The position numbers were made by a program, and so were the translations under genes. Positions 8,571 through 18,652 of a stretch of 35,691 nucleotides of DNA are shown piece after piece. Source of the DNA: Nitrosomonas mobilis (GTDB lineage Bacteria > Pseudomonadota > Gammaproteobacteria > Burkholderiales > Nitrosomonadaceae); the NCBI RefSeq assembly GCF_900103035.1, contig NZ_FMWO01000097.1, positions 1 to 35,691 on the forward strand, given 5' to 3'. Positions within the stretch are counted from its first letter, which is position 1. Each line of letters starts with the position of its first letter. Under the pieces are notes generated by a model. It saw only the letters and a program-made list of their open reading frames with translations, was not told where the DNA came from and made no database searches.

Positions 8571-10628
8571 TTACAGCAGCGGAATGATCATCAATGCCAC
8601 AATATTGATGATTTTGATCAATGGGTTGATGGCAGGTCCGGCAGTATCCTTGTACGGATCGCCAACCGTATCGCCAGTAACGGCAGCTTTATGTGCTTCA
8701 CTACCTTTGCCACCGTAATTGCCATCCTCGATATATTTTTTGGCGTTATCCCATGCGCCACCGCCGGCCGTCATGGAAATGGCGATAAACAAACCGGTGA
8801 CGATCGAACCCATCAGCATCCCACCCAGTGCCTGCGGGCCGAGAAAAACACCCACTAATACTGGTACAAGTACGGGCAGTAGTGAAGGAATCATCATTTC
8901 CTTGATGGCGGCCTTGGTCAGCATGTCGACCGCACGCGAGTAATCAGGTTTCGCCGTACCTTCCATGATGCCCGGAATTTCCCGGAATTGGCGACGAACC
9001 TCAATAACGACCGAGCTGGCCGCACGTCCAACGGCTTCCATTGACATAGCGCCAAAGAGATAAGGCACCATACCACCGATGAAGAGGCCGATAATCACCA
9101 GATGATTGGATAAATCAAAAGTTAGCACTTTGCCGGCATGTTCCAGGCCATGTGTGTAATCGGCAAATAACACCAATGCAGCCAGACCGGCAGAGCCAAT
9201 TGCGTAACCTTTGGTGACAGCTTTGGTGGTGTTGCCGACAGCATCAAGCGGATCGGTAATGGCACGAACCGATTCGGGCATTCCTGACATTTCAGCGATG
9301 CCACCTGCGTTATCGGTAATCGGACCGTAAGCATCCAGTGCCACGATAATGCCAGTCATGGATAACATGGCCGTGGCAGCAATCGCGATACCGTAAAGAC
9401 CGGCCAGTGAATAAGCAACCATGATGCTCGCGCAGACTGCCAGCACGGGGGCAGCGGTGGCACGCATGGCGACACCCAGCCCAGCGATGATGTTGGTTGC
9501 GTGTCCAGTGGTGGAAGCGTTGGCTATATGTTGTACCGGCGGGTATTCAGTGGATGTGTAGTATTCCGTAATCACGACCATCAAACCGGTCAGTACCAGA
9601 CCGACAGTTGCGCAGGCGAACAAACGCATGACCAGATCACCACCGCTGCTTTCAATACCATCCAGCATCAATGTGGTGTCTCCCATGAACCATACCGTAA
9701 CCGGGAGGTAGGCAAAAAAAGCAATACCGCCAGCAACTGCCAAACCTCGATATAGCGCATTCATTATTTTGCCACCATCACGCATTTTGACGAAGTAGCA
9801 ACCGATGATCGAGGCTACAATGGAAGCCGCGCCCAGCATCAACGGGTAAACGACTGCACTGCCCGTATTGGTCTGGAACAATAGCGCTCCCAGCAGCATA
9901 GTGGCAATAATCGTTACAGCGTAGGTTTCAAACAAATCAGCTGCCATACCTGCGCAATCGCCGACGTTATCACCGACGTTATCGGCAATCACCGCAGGAT
10001 TTCTGGGATCATCTTCAGGAATACCGGCTTCAACCTTACCGACCAGATCCGCACCGACGTCCGCACCCTTGGTAAAAATTCCGCCGCCCAGTCGCGCGAA
10101 GATCGAAATCAGCGAACCACCAAAAGCAAACCCAACCAATGGCTGGATAACGTCACTGGTGGTCGCACTTTCAGCTGCACCATTGAATAATAGCGCTGTG
10201 TAGCCAGCGACACCTAGCAATCCGAGCCCCACGACCAGCATGCCGGTTACTGCACCACCGCGAAAAGCTATATCGAGTGCTTCGTTCAATCCGATACGCG
10301 CTGCTTCAGCGGTGCGTACATTGGATTGAACCGAGACCGTCATTCCCATGAATCCAGCCAGACCGGAGAGTGCGGCACCAAGTGCGAAACTCAGGGCAGT
10401 GCTCCACGAGAGTGCCAGACCGATCAAGGCGAATAAAATGAAACCCACCATACTGATCGTTGTGTACTGACGTTTGAGATAAGCCGACGCGCCTTCCTGA
10501 ATAGCGGCCGCAATTTCCTGCATACGCGCGTCACCGGAGGATTGGGCATAAATCCGCCGAACCCAGATGCCACTGAAAATCAGGGCAAGTATTGCACTGC
10601 AGATCGCAATTGTTAAACCATTTCCCAT
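8571..10628 (-). CDS. hppA: Membrane-bound proton-translocating pyrophosphatase
   Basis: An integral membrane enzyme that couples PPi hydrolysis to proton export (or makes PPi from the gradient). It has about 16 membrane segments in 685 residues. The substrate site is clear: [20 protein letters not shown], then [20 protein letters not shown], and near the C terminus [18 protein letters not shown]. The segment [16 protein letters not shown] has lysine where K+-dependent enzymes have alanine, so this is predicted to be the K+-independent, H+-pumping type. The start is ATG at 10628 (MGNGLTIAI); the upstream in-frame TTG at 10640 overlaps the ribosome site GGAG. It follows pfp by about 130 bp on the same strand; a pfp-hppA pairing is known from methanotrophs (from memory). 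Confidence 0.96.
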   Translation of the reverse strand: MGNGLTIAICSAILALIFSGIWVRRIYAQSSGDARMQEIAAAIQEGASAYLKRQYTTISMVGFILFALIGLALSWSTALSFALGAALSGLAGFMGMTVSVQSNVRTAEAARIGLNEALDIAFRGGAVTGMLVVGLGLLGVAGYTALLFNGAAESATTSDVIQPLVGFAFGGSLISIFARLGGGIFTKGADVGADLVGKVEAGIPEDDPRNPAVIADNVGDNVGDCAGMAADLFETYAVTIIATMLLGALLFQTNTGSAVVYPLMLGAASIVASIIGCYFVKMRDGGKIMNALYRGLAVAGGIAFFAYLPVTVWFMGDTTLMLDGIESSGGDLVMRLFACATVGLVLTGLMVVITEYYTSTEYPPVQHIANASTTGHATNIIAGLGVAMRATAAPVLAVCASIMVAYSLAGLYGIAIAATAMLSMTGIIVALDAYGPITDNAGGIAEMSGMPESVRAITDPLDAVGNTTKAVTKGYAIGSAGLAALVLFADYTHGLEHAGKVLTFDLSNHLVIIGLFIGGMVPYLFGAMSMEAVGRAASSVVIEVRRQFREIPGIMEGTAKPDYSRAVDMLTKAAIKEMMIPSLLPVLVPVLVGVFLGPQALGGMLMGSIVTGLFIAISMTAGGGAWDNAKKYIEDGNYGGKGSEAHKAAVTGDTVGDPYKDTAGPAINPLIKIINIVALMIIPLL

Positions 10629-10634
10629 AAAAAA

Positions 10635-10638
10635 CTCC
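10635..10638 (-). promoter_or_regulatory. Ribosome binding site deciding the hppA start
   Basis: GGAG on the minus strand, six T residues before the ATG at 10628. The apparent earlier TTG at 10640 overlaps it and is rejected. Confidence 0.75.
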
Positions 10639-10757
10639 AATTAAAATCAGACCAACCCAAATAAACGTGCAACCCGGCCTGGGAGCTGCCCGTCGATTTA
10701 CAATTCCAACGCCCCATTCTATAGGCTTACTGTTGCTGTAAATATGATAATTGCAAA

Positions 10758-12017
10758 CTAAATATTGAAATCACGCAACTTCTTGCTTACCGCTACATTT
10801 TTTAGTCTGACATAGTCGGGCAGACCATTTTTGTAGGGAGGGTAATCCTCACCTTCAATCAAGGGACTGAGGTATTCGCGGCATTTGCTGGTGATACCAA
10901 AACCATCGGCGCTGATGAAGTCTGCGGGCATCATTTTCTCGACATTGGCGACGTCGGCAAGTTTGGCCATACCGGTTTTCCAGGCGTAAGGCGTATTGGA
11001 TGTTCGTTCGATCGTGGGCATGACCGAGTTGTGTCCGGCAATGGCATACTCCACCGCAGCTTTTCCCATGGCATAAGCCTGCTCAACATCTGTTTTAGAA
11101 GCAATATGGCGTGCGGCACGTTGCAGATAATCCGCTACCGCCCAATGATATTTGAGTCCGAGGCCATCCTTGATGATATTGGCGACGACTGGTGCGACCC
11201 CGCCGAGCTGTGCATGGCCAAAGGCATCACGCAACCCCTGATCTGCGAGGAATTTGCCGTCTGCATCCTTGACACCTTCCGAAACCACAACGGAGCAGTA
11301 ACCATGTTCCTTGACGTACTGATCCACTTTGGCAAGGAATTTCTGTTTGTCGAAAGTAATTTCCGGAAACAGGATGACGATTGGGATCGGGCGGTCTTCG
11401 CTGGAGGCGAGCCCGCCTGCAGCCGCAATCCAGCCAGCATGCCGTCCCATGACTTCCAGCACAAAAACTTTGGTGGATGTTTTGGACATACTGGCCACAT
11501 CAAAGCTGGCTTCAAGTGTTGATACTGCAATATATTTGGCAACTGAGCCAAAACCAGGGCAACAATCGGTAACTGGCAGATCATTATCGACAGTTTTTGG
11601 TACATGAATGGCTTGCAGCGGATAACCAAGCGTATCCGACAGTTGTGAAACTTTGAGACAGGTATCCGCCGAGTCGCCACCACCGTTATAGAAAAAATAA
11701 CCAATATCGTGCGCTTTGAACACCTCGATCAGGCGTTCATATTCACGTTTGTTATCTTCAAGACTCTTGAGCTTGTAGCGACAGGAACCAAAGGCGCCAG
11801 ACGGTGTGTGGCGCAGTGCCCGGATGGCATCTGCCGATTCAGCGCTGGTATCGATTAGATCTTCGGTCAAGGCGCCAATGATACCGTTACGCCCCGCATA
11901 AACCTTACCAATTTTATCGGCATGCATGCGTGCGGTTTCCAGCACGCCCGCCGCAGAAGCGTTGATGACAGCAGTAACGCCGCCCGATTGGGCATAAAAA
12001 GCATTTTTTATAACCAT
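10758..12017 (-). CDS. pfp: PPi-dependent 6-phosphofructokinase
   Basis: This enzyme interconverts fructose 6-phosphate and fructose 1,6-bisphosphate using PPi/Pi instead of ATP/ADP, so it works in both glycolytic and gluconeogenic directions. Family motifs are GGGDSADT (112-119), PKTVDNDLPVTDCCPGFGS with K141, and MGRHAGWIAAAGG. Lysine in PKTVDND is the mark of PPi use; ATP enzymes have glycine there. The length of 419 residues fits the group. A GGAG lies 11 nt upstream of the ATG. It is followed by hppA, which can recycle PPi, and preceded by adk about 120 bp away on the same strand. Confidence 0.94.
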   Translation of the reverse strand: MVIKNAFYAQSGGVTAVINASAAGVLETARMHADKIGKVYAGRNGIIGALTEDLIDTSAESADAIRALRHTPSGAFGSCRYKLKSLEDNKREYERLIEVFKAHDIGYFFYNGGGDSADTCLKVSQLSDTLGYPLQAIHVPKTVDNDLPVTDCCPGFGSVAKYIAVSTLEASFDVASMSKTSTKVFVLEVMGRHAGWIAAAGGLASSEDRPIPIVILFPEITFDKQKFLAKVDQYVKEHGYCSVVVSEGVKDADGKFLADQGLRDAFGHAQLGGVAPVVANIIKDGLGLKYHWAVADYLQRAARHIASKTDVEQAYAMGKAAVEYAIAGHNSVMPTIERTSNTPYAWKTGMAKLADVANVEKMMPADFISADGFGITSKCREYLSPLIEGEDYPPYKNGLPDYVRLKNVAVSKKLRDFNI

Positions 12018-12137
12018 AATTTGGGTTTCTCCTGATTAATCAAACAAAGATAGGTTACTTTTTTTCGATTATATGTCGAAGCGGTAATGCTGCTGGCCGA
12101 TTCAACGACCAACTTGTTCGCGTGAGTTACTCTTGAG

Positions 12138-12791
12138 TTATTTAAGTGCGGCGATAATGTTATTTCGGATGACCTGGACATCGCCTGTGCCGTTTACCCT
12201 GATATAAGTCGGAGCGTCTGTCTCGTTACTCGATGACCAACCGGAATAATAGTCGATGAGCGGTCTGGTCTGGCTATGATAGACTTCCAAGCGTTTGCGG
12301 ACAGTTTTTTCCTTGTCATCGTCACGCAGCACCAGTGCTTCTCCCGTTACATCGTCCACACCAGGTTGTTTTGGCGGATTGAAAACAATGTGATAAACCC
12401 GACCAGAAGCTGGGTGAACCCGGCGTCCCGAAAGACGACTGATGATCTCGGCATCAGGCACATCGATCTCGACAATATAATCAATTGTAATTGCCGCGGC
12501 TTTAAGGGCATCTGCCTGTGGTATGGTGCGAGGAAATCCGTCAAACAGGAAGCCATTATGGCAATCAGGCTGGCTGATCCGCTCCTGCACCAGATTGATG
12601 ATGATATCATCCGGTACAAGTGCTCCAGAATCCATGATTTTCTTGGCCATTATTCCCAGCTTGGTACCTTCCTTGACAGCCTGGCGAAGTATATCGCCAG
12701 TGGAGATTTGCGGTATGGCGAAATGATCCCGGATAAAGCCTGCCTGCGTGCCCTTTCCGGCTCCCGGTGCGCCTAGCAGAATAATGCGAAT
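12138..12791 (-). CDS. adk: Adenylate kinase, probable AUU start
   Basis: Interconverts 2 ADP with ATP and AMP. The conserved N terminus [14 protein letters not shown] (P-loop 7-14), the nucleotide motif GFPRT, and a zinc-less LID beginning [13 protein letters not shown] are present. The family normally starts MRIILLG; here the codon before CGC ATT ATT CTG is ATT (12791-12789), with AAGGAG 7 nt upstream. This gives 217 residues, the usual size. The only other open start is TTG at 12851, which would add 20 residues of unrelated sequence, though it has AAGGGG upstream. I favour AUU initiation, but the call is not certain. AUU is known for infC and is controlled by IF3. It may be transcribed with pfp. 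Confidence 0.93.
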   Translation of the reverse strand: MRIILLGAPGAGKGTQAGFIRDHFAIPQISTGDILRQAVKEGTKLGIMAKKIMDSGALVPDDIIINLVQERISQPDCHNGFLFDGFPRTIPQADALKAAAITIDYIVEIDVPDAEIISRLSGRRVHPASGRVYHIVFNPPKQPGVDDVTGEALVLRDDDKEKTVRKRLEVYHSQTRPLIDYYSGWSSSNETDAPTYIRVNGTGDVQVIRNNIIAALK

Positions 12792-12798
12792 GGTATGT

Positions 12799-12804
12799 CT
12801 CCTT
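12799..12804 (-). promoter_or_regulatory. Ribosome binding site supporting an AUU start for adk
   Basis: AAGGAG on the minus strand, followed by ACATACC and then ATT. The 7-nt spacing is ideal for the codon that aligns with the family's initiator methionine. Confidence 0.6.
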
Positions 12805-12936
12805 GTGTCTGAATCTTTTGGTGAGATAGGAAGTTTGCCGAGTAATTTCAACTCATCCCCTTGGCAACAGCCTTCGAATTATATCTCACGTAGCCGGATT
12901 CTTGAAGTTTTTGATGGTTTTCAGGTGCATGGCATG

Positions 12937-12973
12937 GTGACAGCTGTCACGTGCATATTTTTCAGTTTACTAT
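12937..12973 (+). promoter_or_regulatory. Candidate recA promoter with 14-bp palindrome
   Basis: GTGACAGCTGTCAC (12937-12950) is a perfect palindrome. It contains a possible -35 CTGTCA (12944-12949, 4 of 6 matches); 18 bp further is TACTAT (12968-12973) as -10. The recA ATG lies 35 bp downstream. The palindrome is well placed to be a repressor site. It does not match the E. coli-type LexA box, which needs CTG-N10-CAG. Confidence 0.4.
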
Positions 12974-13007
12974 GCGATAATTTAACTGTTTTTTCTCAGG
13001 AAAGGTT

Positions 13008-14036
13008 ATGGACGAAAATAGAAACAAGGCGCTTTCTGCTGCGCTGGCACAAATCGAAAAACAGTATGGCAAAGGTTCAATCATGCGCATGGGTGATAGC
13101 GATATTGCTAAGGATATTCAAGTAGTCTCGACCGGGTCGCTTGGACTGGATATCGCGCTGGGTGTGGGTGGGTTGCCACGCGGGAGGGTGATCGAGATTT
13201 ATGGGCCGGAATCGTCCGGCAAAACGACGCTGACGCTACAGGTGATTGCCGAAATGCAGAAAATAGGTGGGACGGCTGCCTTTATTGATGCTGAGCATGC
13301 TCTGGATCCACAATATGCCCAGAAAATTGGAGTGCATGTGCAGGATTTGCTGATTTCGCAACCGGATAACGGTGAGCAGGCGCTCGAAATTACCGATATG
13401 CTGGTGCGCTCCGGGTCAGTTGACGTGGTGGTGGTTGATTCGGTAGCGGCGTTGACGCCACGCGCCGAGATCGAAGGTGAAATGGGTGAACCACAGATGG
13501 GGCTGCAGGCAAGACTGATGTCACAGGCGCTGCGCAAATTGACTGCCAATATCAAGCGCACCAATACTATGGTCATTTTTATCAATCAAATTCGCATGAA
13601 AATCGGGGTAATGTTTGGTAGCCCCGAGACAACCACTGGCGGCAATGCATTAAAATTTTATGCCTCCGTGCGACTGGATATTCGCCGTACCGGTTCAATC
13701 AAACGCGGAGAAGAAATCATCGGTAACGAGACGCGTGTCAAAATTGTTAAGAACAAAGTAGCTCCCCCGTTTAAACAAGCTGAATTTGATATTCTGTATG
13801 GTGAAGGGATTTCGCGGGAAAGTGAAATCATTGAGCTTGGGGTGCTGCATAAACTGATTGAAAAATCGGGTGCATGGTATGCCTGTAATGGTGAGAAAAT
13901 CGGGCAGGGCAGGGATAATGTGCGCGATTATTTGAAAGAGCACAAAGATCTGGCGCAGGAGATTGAAGCTAAAATCCGCACAGCTGTTGGGTTGGTCGAA
14001 GCCAATAAACCAGAGCAGCTTTCGGCTGCGCAATGA
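13008..14036 (+). CDS. recA: Recombinase RecA
   Basis: The DNA strand-exchange ATPase that also triggers LexA self-cleavage. The protein is full length at 342 residues and collinear with proteobacterial RecA. It has the N-terminal helix [21 protein letters not shown], Walker A GPESSGKT (66-73), the Walker B region [12 protein letters not shown], and loop L2 region [24 protein letters not shown]. The start MDENRNKAL has AGGAAAGG just upstream. Its stop codon overlaps the recX start by 4 bp (ATGA), so the two are translationally coupled. The C-terminal tail is short and not strongly acidic compared with E. coli. Confidence 0.98.
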   Translation: MDENRNKALSAALAQIEKQYGKGSIMRMGDSDIAKDIQVVSTGSLGLDIALGVGGLPRGRVIEIYGPESSGKTTLTLQVIAEMQKIGGTAAFIDAEHALDPQYAQKIGVHVQDLLISQPDNGEQALEITDMLVRSGSVDVVVVDSVAALTPRAEIEGEMGEPQMGLQARLMSQALRKLTANIKRTNTMVIFINQIRMKIGVMFGSPETTTGGNALKFYASVRLDIRRTGSIKRGEEIIGNETRVKIVKNKVAPPFKQAEFDILYGEGISRESEIIELGVLHKLIEKSGAWYACNGEKIGQGRDNVRDYLKEHKDLAQEIEAKIRTAVGLVEANKPEQLSAAQ

Positions 14037-14491
14037 ATAACCAACCTGGACTGATGGCGCGCGCCTTGAGGTTATTGGCGCAACGTGAGCACTCCCGGTT
14101 GGAATTGCAGACAAAACTGGCCGAATATGCATCAACACCTGAGGTATTGGTCAATTTTCTAGATTCGCTTGAGCAGCGTAATTTGCTTTCAGATGAACGA
14201 GTAGTAGAGCAGATTTTACATTCTCGCAGAAAACGTTACGGTAGTAGACGCATTGCGTCCGAGTTACAGGAAAAAGGTATTGCCGAGCATGTAATCACGG
14301 CTGCGTTGCAAGATCTCAAGGTAACGGAATTCTCAAGCGCGCAGGTAATATGGAGCAAAAAATTTGGGGTGGCACCGGCCAATCACACAGAGCGTGGCAA
14401 GCAGGAGCGCTATCTGGCGGGCAGGGGATTTTCATTTGACGTGATTCGCCAGGTGCTGGCTGACGCAGAAAAAACACGCTATCAGGATTGA
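14033..14491 (+). CDS. recX: Regulatory protein RecX
   Basis: RecX binds RecA filaments and limits their extension. The 152-residue protein shows the helical repeats of the family: [21 protein letters not shown] near the N terminus, then [39 protein letters not shown], and [16 protein letters not shown] near the C terminus. The ATG overlaps the recA stop, and the recA-recX arrangement is the usual one, so position and sequence agree. alaS follows after 22 bp. Confidence 0.95.
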   Translation: MNNQPGLMARALRLLAQREHSRLELQTKLAEYASTPEVLVNFLDSLEQRNLLSDERVVEQILHSRRKRYGSRRIASELQEKGIAEHVITAALQDLKVTEFSSAQVIWSKKFGVAPANHTERGKQERYLAGRGFSFDVIRQVLADAEKTRYQD

Positions 14492-14513
14492 GAGTATTAA
14501 CATTAGCAAAACT

Positions 14514-17105
14514 ATGAAAAGCAGCGAAATCAGACAAAAATTTCTGACATTTTTTGAGTCGCATGGGCATGCTATCGTTCCGTCTAGTCCGCTGGTGCCA
14601 GGGAATGATCCAACCCTGCTTTTTACCAATGCGGGTATGGTGCAGTTCAAGGATGTTTTCCTTGGCAAGGAAACCCGGCCATATATTCGTGCCACCAGCG
14701 CCCAGCGCTGCGTACGTGCCGGCGGAAAGCACAATGATCTGGAAAATGTGGGTTATACCGCGCGCCATCATACTTTTTTTGAAATGCTGGGTAATTTCAG
14801 CTTTGGCGATTACTTCAAGCGCAATGCCATTTTATTTGCCTGGGAATTTCTGACTACAACGCTATGCATTCCTAAAGACAAATTATGGGTGACGGTTTAT
14901 GCGGAAGATAACGAGGCTGCTGATATCTGGCTGAATGAAGTCGGGATTCCACCAGTACGTTTTGTGCGTATCGCAACTGCCGACAATTTCTGGCAGATGG
15001 GTGATACCGGGCCATGTGGACCTTGCTCCGAAATCTTTTATGATCACGGCCCGGAAGTTGCCGGTGGCCCGCCCGGTTCGGAAAATTCGGATGGCGACCG
15101 TTTCATTGAAATCTGGAATCTAGTGTTCATGCAATACGACCGGGACGGTGAAGGAGCATTGCATCCACTGCCCAAACCCTCGGTTGATACCGGCATGGGG
15201 CTCGAACGAATTGCTGCGGTGATGCAGGGAGTACACAGCAATTATGAGATTGACCTGTTCCAGAGTCTGATCCGGGCAGCAGCCAACGTGACGGGAACCT
15301 CGGATTTGGCCAATAATTCACTCAAGGTGATCAGCGATCATATCCGGGCCTGCTCTTTCCTGATTGCCGATGGCGTTATTCCCGGCAATGAAGGTCGTGG
15401 TTATGTACTGCGCCGCATCATCCGCCGTGCAATTCGTCATGGTTATCGGCTGGAGCAGAAACAACCATTTTTCTATTTTCTGGTGAATGATCTGGTTGGG
15501 TGTATGGGGCAGGCTTATCCCGAATTACTGACAGCGAAAGCACATGTCGAAATGGTGCTGAAGCAGGAAGAGGAGCGATTCGCGGAAACGCTGGAAAATG
15601 GCATGCAAATCCTGGAGGCGGAGCTTACCAGAGAAAAAAAACAGCTTGCTGGCGAAGTAGTGTTCCGTTTGTACGATACCTTCGGTTTCCCGGTTGATCT
15701 AACGGCAGATATTGCCAGAGAACGCGGTATAGGTATTGATCAGGCTGGATTCGAGGCGGCCATGACACAACAGCGGGAGCGCGCCCGCGCCAGTGGTAAA
15801 TTCAACATGCAGTCTGGCATTCGTTACCATGGAGTTGCCACACAATTTCATGGCTACGACTCGCTGCAACAGGAAGCAGTTATCCAGGCAGTTTACAAAC
15901 AAGACGTACCCGCTGATTTTGTCGAGGCGGGTGAGGAAGCCTTGATCGTGCTGGACCAGACACCCTTTTATGCCGAGTCCGGCGGACAGGTAGGGGATAG
16001 TGGTGTGCTGCTGACCAGTAATGGCACCTTTGCAGTGGCTGATACTCAGAAGTTGCAGTCGCATGTTTTTGCCCATAAGGGTGTGCTTGGTCACGGGCGA
16101 ATTGTTGTCGGTGACAAAGTAATTGCCAAAGTGGATGCGCACAAGCGGATCAGTACAGCCTGCAACCATTCTGCCACCCATCTGCTGCATGCCGCACTGC
16201 GGCAGGTATTGGGCCAGCATGTGACGCAGAAAGGCTCACTGGTAAATGCCAATCGATTACGTTTTGATTTTTCCCATTACCACGCCATGCAGTCAGATGA
16301 AGTTCGTGCTGTCGAGAACATCGTCAATGCGCAGATCCGGCAGAATCATGAGGTATCGACCCAACTGATGACCTACGATGAAGCTGTAAAGCAAGGGGCG
16401 ATGGCGCTCTTTAATGAAAAATACGAGGATGAAGTGCGTGTGGTGGCAATGGGGGATTTTTCGACAGAATTATGCGGTGGTACGCACATTGCCCGTTGCG
16501 GCGCAATCGGATATTTCCGAATCGTTGCCGAATCCGGAATTGCTGCTGGTATTCGCCGTATCGAAGCACTGACCGGGGAAGCTGCACTTGAGTATGCACA
16601 GCAACAGGAGCGAGAATTGCAGGAAGCTGCCGGCTTACTAAAAGCGTCGCCACAGGAAGTTACTGTCAAGCTGATGCAGACACTGGATCATGTTAAACAA
16701 ATGGAGAAAGAGCTGGGCACGCTGCAATCGAAGCTGGCGAGTCTGCAAGGTGCAACATTGATCGATCAGGCACGGCAGATCAAGGGAATCAACGTGCTCG
16801 CGGTTAAGCTGGACAACGCGAACAGCAAAAACCTACGCGAGGCACTCGACAATTTTAAATCCAGGCTAAAGCCTTGTATCGTAGTGCTCGGCGTGATTGA
16901 AAATACTAAAGTTAGCTTGATCGCAGGTGTTTCAGAAGAATTAACCGGCCGTCTCAAAGCAGGCGACTTGATCAATTTCGTCGCACAACAAGTCGGTGGC
17001 AAGGGTGGCGGACGTAGCGATATGGCGCAGGCTGGCGGCACACTCCCCGAGTATCTGCCACAAGCGCTTGCAAGTGTCGCAGACTGGGTGGAGCGGAATG
17101 CATAA
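14514..17105 (+). CDS. alaS: Alanyl-tRNA synthetase
   Basis: Charges tRNA-Ala and edits mischarged Ser/Gly. The 863 residues are full length. Class II catalytic core: [40 protein letters not shown] near the N terminus. The editing domain has zinc ligands in HSATH (552-556) and CGGTH (654-658). The C-terminal coiled-coil/DHHA1 domain ends with [15 protein letters not shown]. The start [10 protein letters not shown] matches the family, though the upstream ribosome site is weak. It follows recX closely, a common order in proteobacteria. A promoter for the next cluster lies about 70 bp past its end. Confidence 0.97.
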   Translation: MKSSEIRQKFLTFFESHGHAIVPSSPLVPGNDPTLLFTNAGMVQFKDVFLGKETRPYIRATSAQRCVRAGGKHNDLENVGYTARHHTFFEMLGNFSFGDYFKRNAILFAWEFLTTTLCIPKDKLWVTVYAEDNEAADIWLNEVGIPPVRFVRIATADNFWQMGDTGPCGPCSEIFYDHGPEVAGGPPGSENSDGDRFIEIWNLVFMQYDRDGEGALHPLPKPSVDTGMGLERIAAVMQGVHSNYEIDLFQSLIRAAANVTGTSDLANNSLKVISDHIRACSFLIADGVIPGNEGRGYVLRRIIRRAIRHGYRLEQKQPFFYFLVNDLVGCMGQAYPELLTAKAHVEMVLKQEEERFAETLENGMQILEAELTREKKQLAGEVVFRLYDTFGFPVDLTADIARERGIGIDQAGFEAAMTQQRERARASGKFNMQSGIRYHGVATQFHGYDSLQQEAVIQAVYKQDVPADFVEAGEEALIVLDQTPFYAESGGQVGDSGVLLTSNGTFAVADTQKLQSHVFAHKGVLGHGRIVVGDKVIAKVDAHKRISTACNHSATHLLHAALRQVLGQHVTQKGSLVNANRLRFDFSHYHAMQSDEVRAVENIVNAQIRQNHEVSTQLMTYDEAVKQGAMALFNEKYEDEVRVVAMGDFSTELCGGTHIARCGAIGYFRIVAESGIAAGIRRIEALTGEAALEYAQQQERELQEAAGLLKASPQEVTVKLMQTLDHVKQMEKELGTLQSKLASLQGATLIDQARQIKGINVLAVKLDNANSKNLREALDNFKSRLKPCIVVLGVIENTKVSLIAGVSEELTGRLKAGDLINFVAQQVGGKGGGRSDMAQAGGTLPEYLPQALASVADWVERNA

Positions 17106-17174
17106 CGGAAGTTCTGCGCCGCATCAAAAAAAACTACATTTGCAGCATATTACGGCATCCATTTCATTCAGGGA

Positions 17175-17203
17175 TTAACCGTGTAATATATTTTTTATAT
17201 AAT
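17175..17203 (+). promoter_or_regulatory. Sigma70-like promoter of the secreted-protein cluster
   Basis: TTAACC (17175-17180, 4 of 6 matches to -35) is followed after exactly 17 bp by a perfect -10 TATAAT (17198-17203). It faces the five-gene exported-protein cluster. The first start codon is about 125 bp downstream, so there would be a long leader that includes the palindrome at 17224-17240. Confidence 0.6.
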
Positions 17204-17223
17204 AATCATAGTGTTTTCAGGGG

Positions 17224-17240
17224 TGCGACAATTTGTCGCA
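17224..17240. promoter_or_regulatory. Palindromic operator candidate just downstream of promoter
   Basis: TGCGACAA-T-TTGTCGCA is a perfect 8-bp inverted repeat around one central base. It begins 20 bp after the -10 box, that is around +14 of the predicted transcript, a place where a bound repressor would block transcription. In RNA it would form only a very tight hairpin without a U tract, so DNA binding is the likelier role. The cognate regulator is not in the window. Confidence 0.55.
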
Positions 17241-17328
17241 TTGCTATTTGCTGATTTGCATTTGATAATCACTTTGGTTCATCCAAATATTTAATTTATT
17301 GAGCCAAACAACAAATGGGGCAAATGGA

Positions 17329-18102
17329 ATGAAAGCAGGTAACCTAAAATTGATTATATTATCGATGACGGCAGCCATGTCAACTGCTGCCGGACAAAGT
17401 GCGCTGGCGCATACGCGGCTGAATGTGCCCACCTTGACTGAAGGCACACGGGTTCTGAATCACATGGTGATCGGCGATAACTGTGCTGCGGATGCTGGTG
17501 ATGGTCGACGCGTCATTGGCACATCTGTTGTTTTTCCGGACGGGAGTGACTCGACCATTTTGGTTGATGGCCAGCCGCATGAAGGTGAATTAACAGATTT
17601 TCTAACCAACTACGGCAATAATTTTCAGCTTATTTTTGATCGTAGCGCATTCGATTACATGGATGAAAAAACCGACCCATTAGGTAACGTAACCGGTTTC
17701 TGGTCGGGCGGGGGGCAGGGCACTCCGGGTAATCTCAATGTTTTTACGCCAGTTAGAACCACTGCGGCCAGTATCGAGCCCACTTCCTGTGCCAAAAGCG
17801 TCAGGTTGACGATACAAGTTGCGGATATCTGCAGGATTACCACGATCGATAATCTCGGCACAGACGATGATTTTAATGTCAAGCTGTGGACGCATAACGC
17901 ATTGGGTACACCATATGATCGCCAGAGTAGCGAAGCCGACAGCGGCCCGGCTTCGCTGATGATTACTCGCGATCTGTTGAATAATCCATTAGCGGAAAGC
18001 TGTGGAGAAGGTGTGGCGGTTGAAGTTCGGCCATCCGCTGCGCAGACTAACCGTGATATGCCGATCAAGTTTGAAGGCCAACAGATCTGGCCTCAGCTCT
18101 AA
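17329..18102 (+). CDS. Exported protein with predicted N-terminal His; possibly YcnI/DUF1775-like
   Basis: Function not known. The start is ATG at 17329 rather than the upstream TTG at 17299 because it gives a normal signal peptide (MKAGNLKLII, hydrophobic core, ALA at 25-27). Cleavage would leave H28 as residue 1 of a periplasmic protein of about 230 residues. The mature start HTRLNVPTLTEGTRVLNHMV followed by IGDNC and VIGTSVVFPDG loosely resembles DUF1775 (YcnI) copper proteins, which also begin with His. This resemblance is weak and is inference. Four cysteines are present in the mature part. It is the first gene behind the promoter/operator at 17175-17240 and is followed 75 bp later by a second His-1 protein. 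Confidence 0.8.
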   Translation: MKAGNLKLIILSMTAAMSTAAGQSALAHTRLNVPTLTEGTRVLNHMVIGDNCAADAGDGRRVIGTSVVFPDGSDSTILVDGQPHEGELTDFLTNYGNNFQLIFDRSAFDYMDEKTDPLGNVTGFWSGGGQGTPGNLNVFTPVRTTAASIEPTSCAKSVRLTIQVADICRITTIDNLGTDDDFNVKLWTHNALGTPYDRQSSEADSGPASLMITRDLLNNPLAESCGEGVAVEVRPSAAQTNRDMPIKFEGQQIWPQL

Positions 18103-18177
18103 ACGGATTGCTGTAATGCTGGAACGGCGATGAAGCCGGTTCCGATCCGATGATGTTAACCATACCTGGAGGGTGTC

Positions 18178-18639
18178 ATGAAAAATTTATCTTGCTTTAA
18201 TAACGCCATTTTGATCGCGGCCGTTGCTGTATTGCTTGGGCAGGGCGGATTTGCCAGTGCGCACACTGAAGGCGCAGTGATGGACCCAGCGGGTAACAAA
18301 GCCAGCTTTACCGCATTGGCGCTGGTCACCTGTTTCAATGATGGCGGTGGTGATGCCGACCATATCATTGCTCGGGTGCGGGACAACTCCCCTGCAGTGC
18401 CGGGTCTGCTGGTCAGTCTGCAAATTCTGAAGGGTGGTCGTGCAATCAACGTGACTGATGCCACGTCAGGTGACGCAGATTTTAGTAATTTTGTCGCGTT
18501 ACACGGCGGTGGTGGCGTATATCAGCTGATGGCAAATAAAACGGCAATCGGTGCACGTGATTTTGAGGTGGAATTTCACTGCAATGCCGCTGATGGCACC
18601 CATACCGGTACAAGTACATTTGTCCTGCAGTTTGATTAA
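18178..18639 (+). CDS. Small exported protein with predicted N-terminal His
   Basis: No family recognised. The 153-residue precursor has a clear signal peptide ending FASA, so the mature protein would begin at H29 (HTEGAVMDPAGNKASF). The mature 125 residues look like a beta-sandwich, with two cysteines, C52 and C135, that could pair. Histidines also occur at 62, 109, 134 and 142. GGAGG lies 6 nt upstream of the ATG, the best ribosome site in the cluster. The TlpA-like thioredoxin gene follows after only 13 bp, which suggests that this disulphide or a bound metal is its partner (inference). Confidence 0.82.
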   Translation: MKNLSCFNNAILIAAVAVLLGQGGFASAHTEGAVMDPAGNKASFTALALVTCFNDGGGDADHIIARVRDNSPAVPGLLVSLQILKGGRAINVTDATSGDADFSNFVALHGGGGVYQLMANKTAIGARDFEVEFHCNAADGTHTGTSTFVLQFD

Positions 18640-18652
18640 TGGAGTGCAGAGC

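Noticed and set aside
8571..10628. K+-dependent or Na+-pumping type for the membrane pyrophosphatase
   Set aside because: The segment [10 protein letters not shown] has the lysine typical of K+-independent H+ pumps.
12983..13000. CTG-N8-CAG before recA as a LexA box
   Set aside because: The spacing is 8, not the 10 of the E. coli-type LexA site, and the site lies just before the ribosome binding region; considered chance.
17299..17328. TTG at 17299 as start of the first exported protein
   Set aside because: It would put ten polar residues ahead of a normal signal peptide and has no ribosome site; ATG at 17329 is better.
18551..18652. ATG at 18551 as start of the TlpA-like gene
   Set aside because: It overlaps the end of the previous gene in another frame and hides the signal peptide; TTG at 18653 has GGAG at good spacing.
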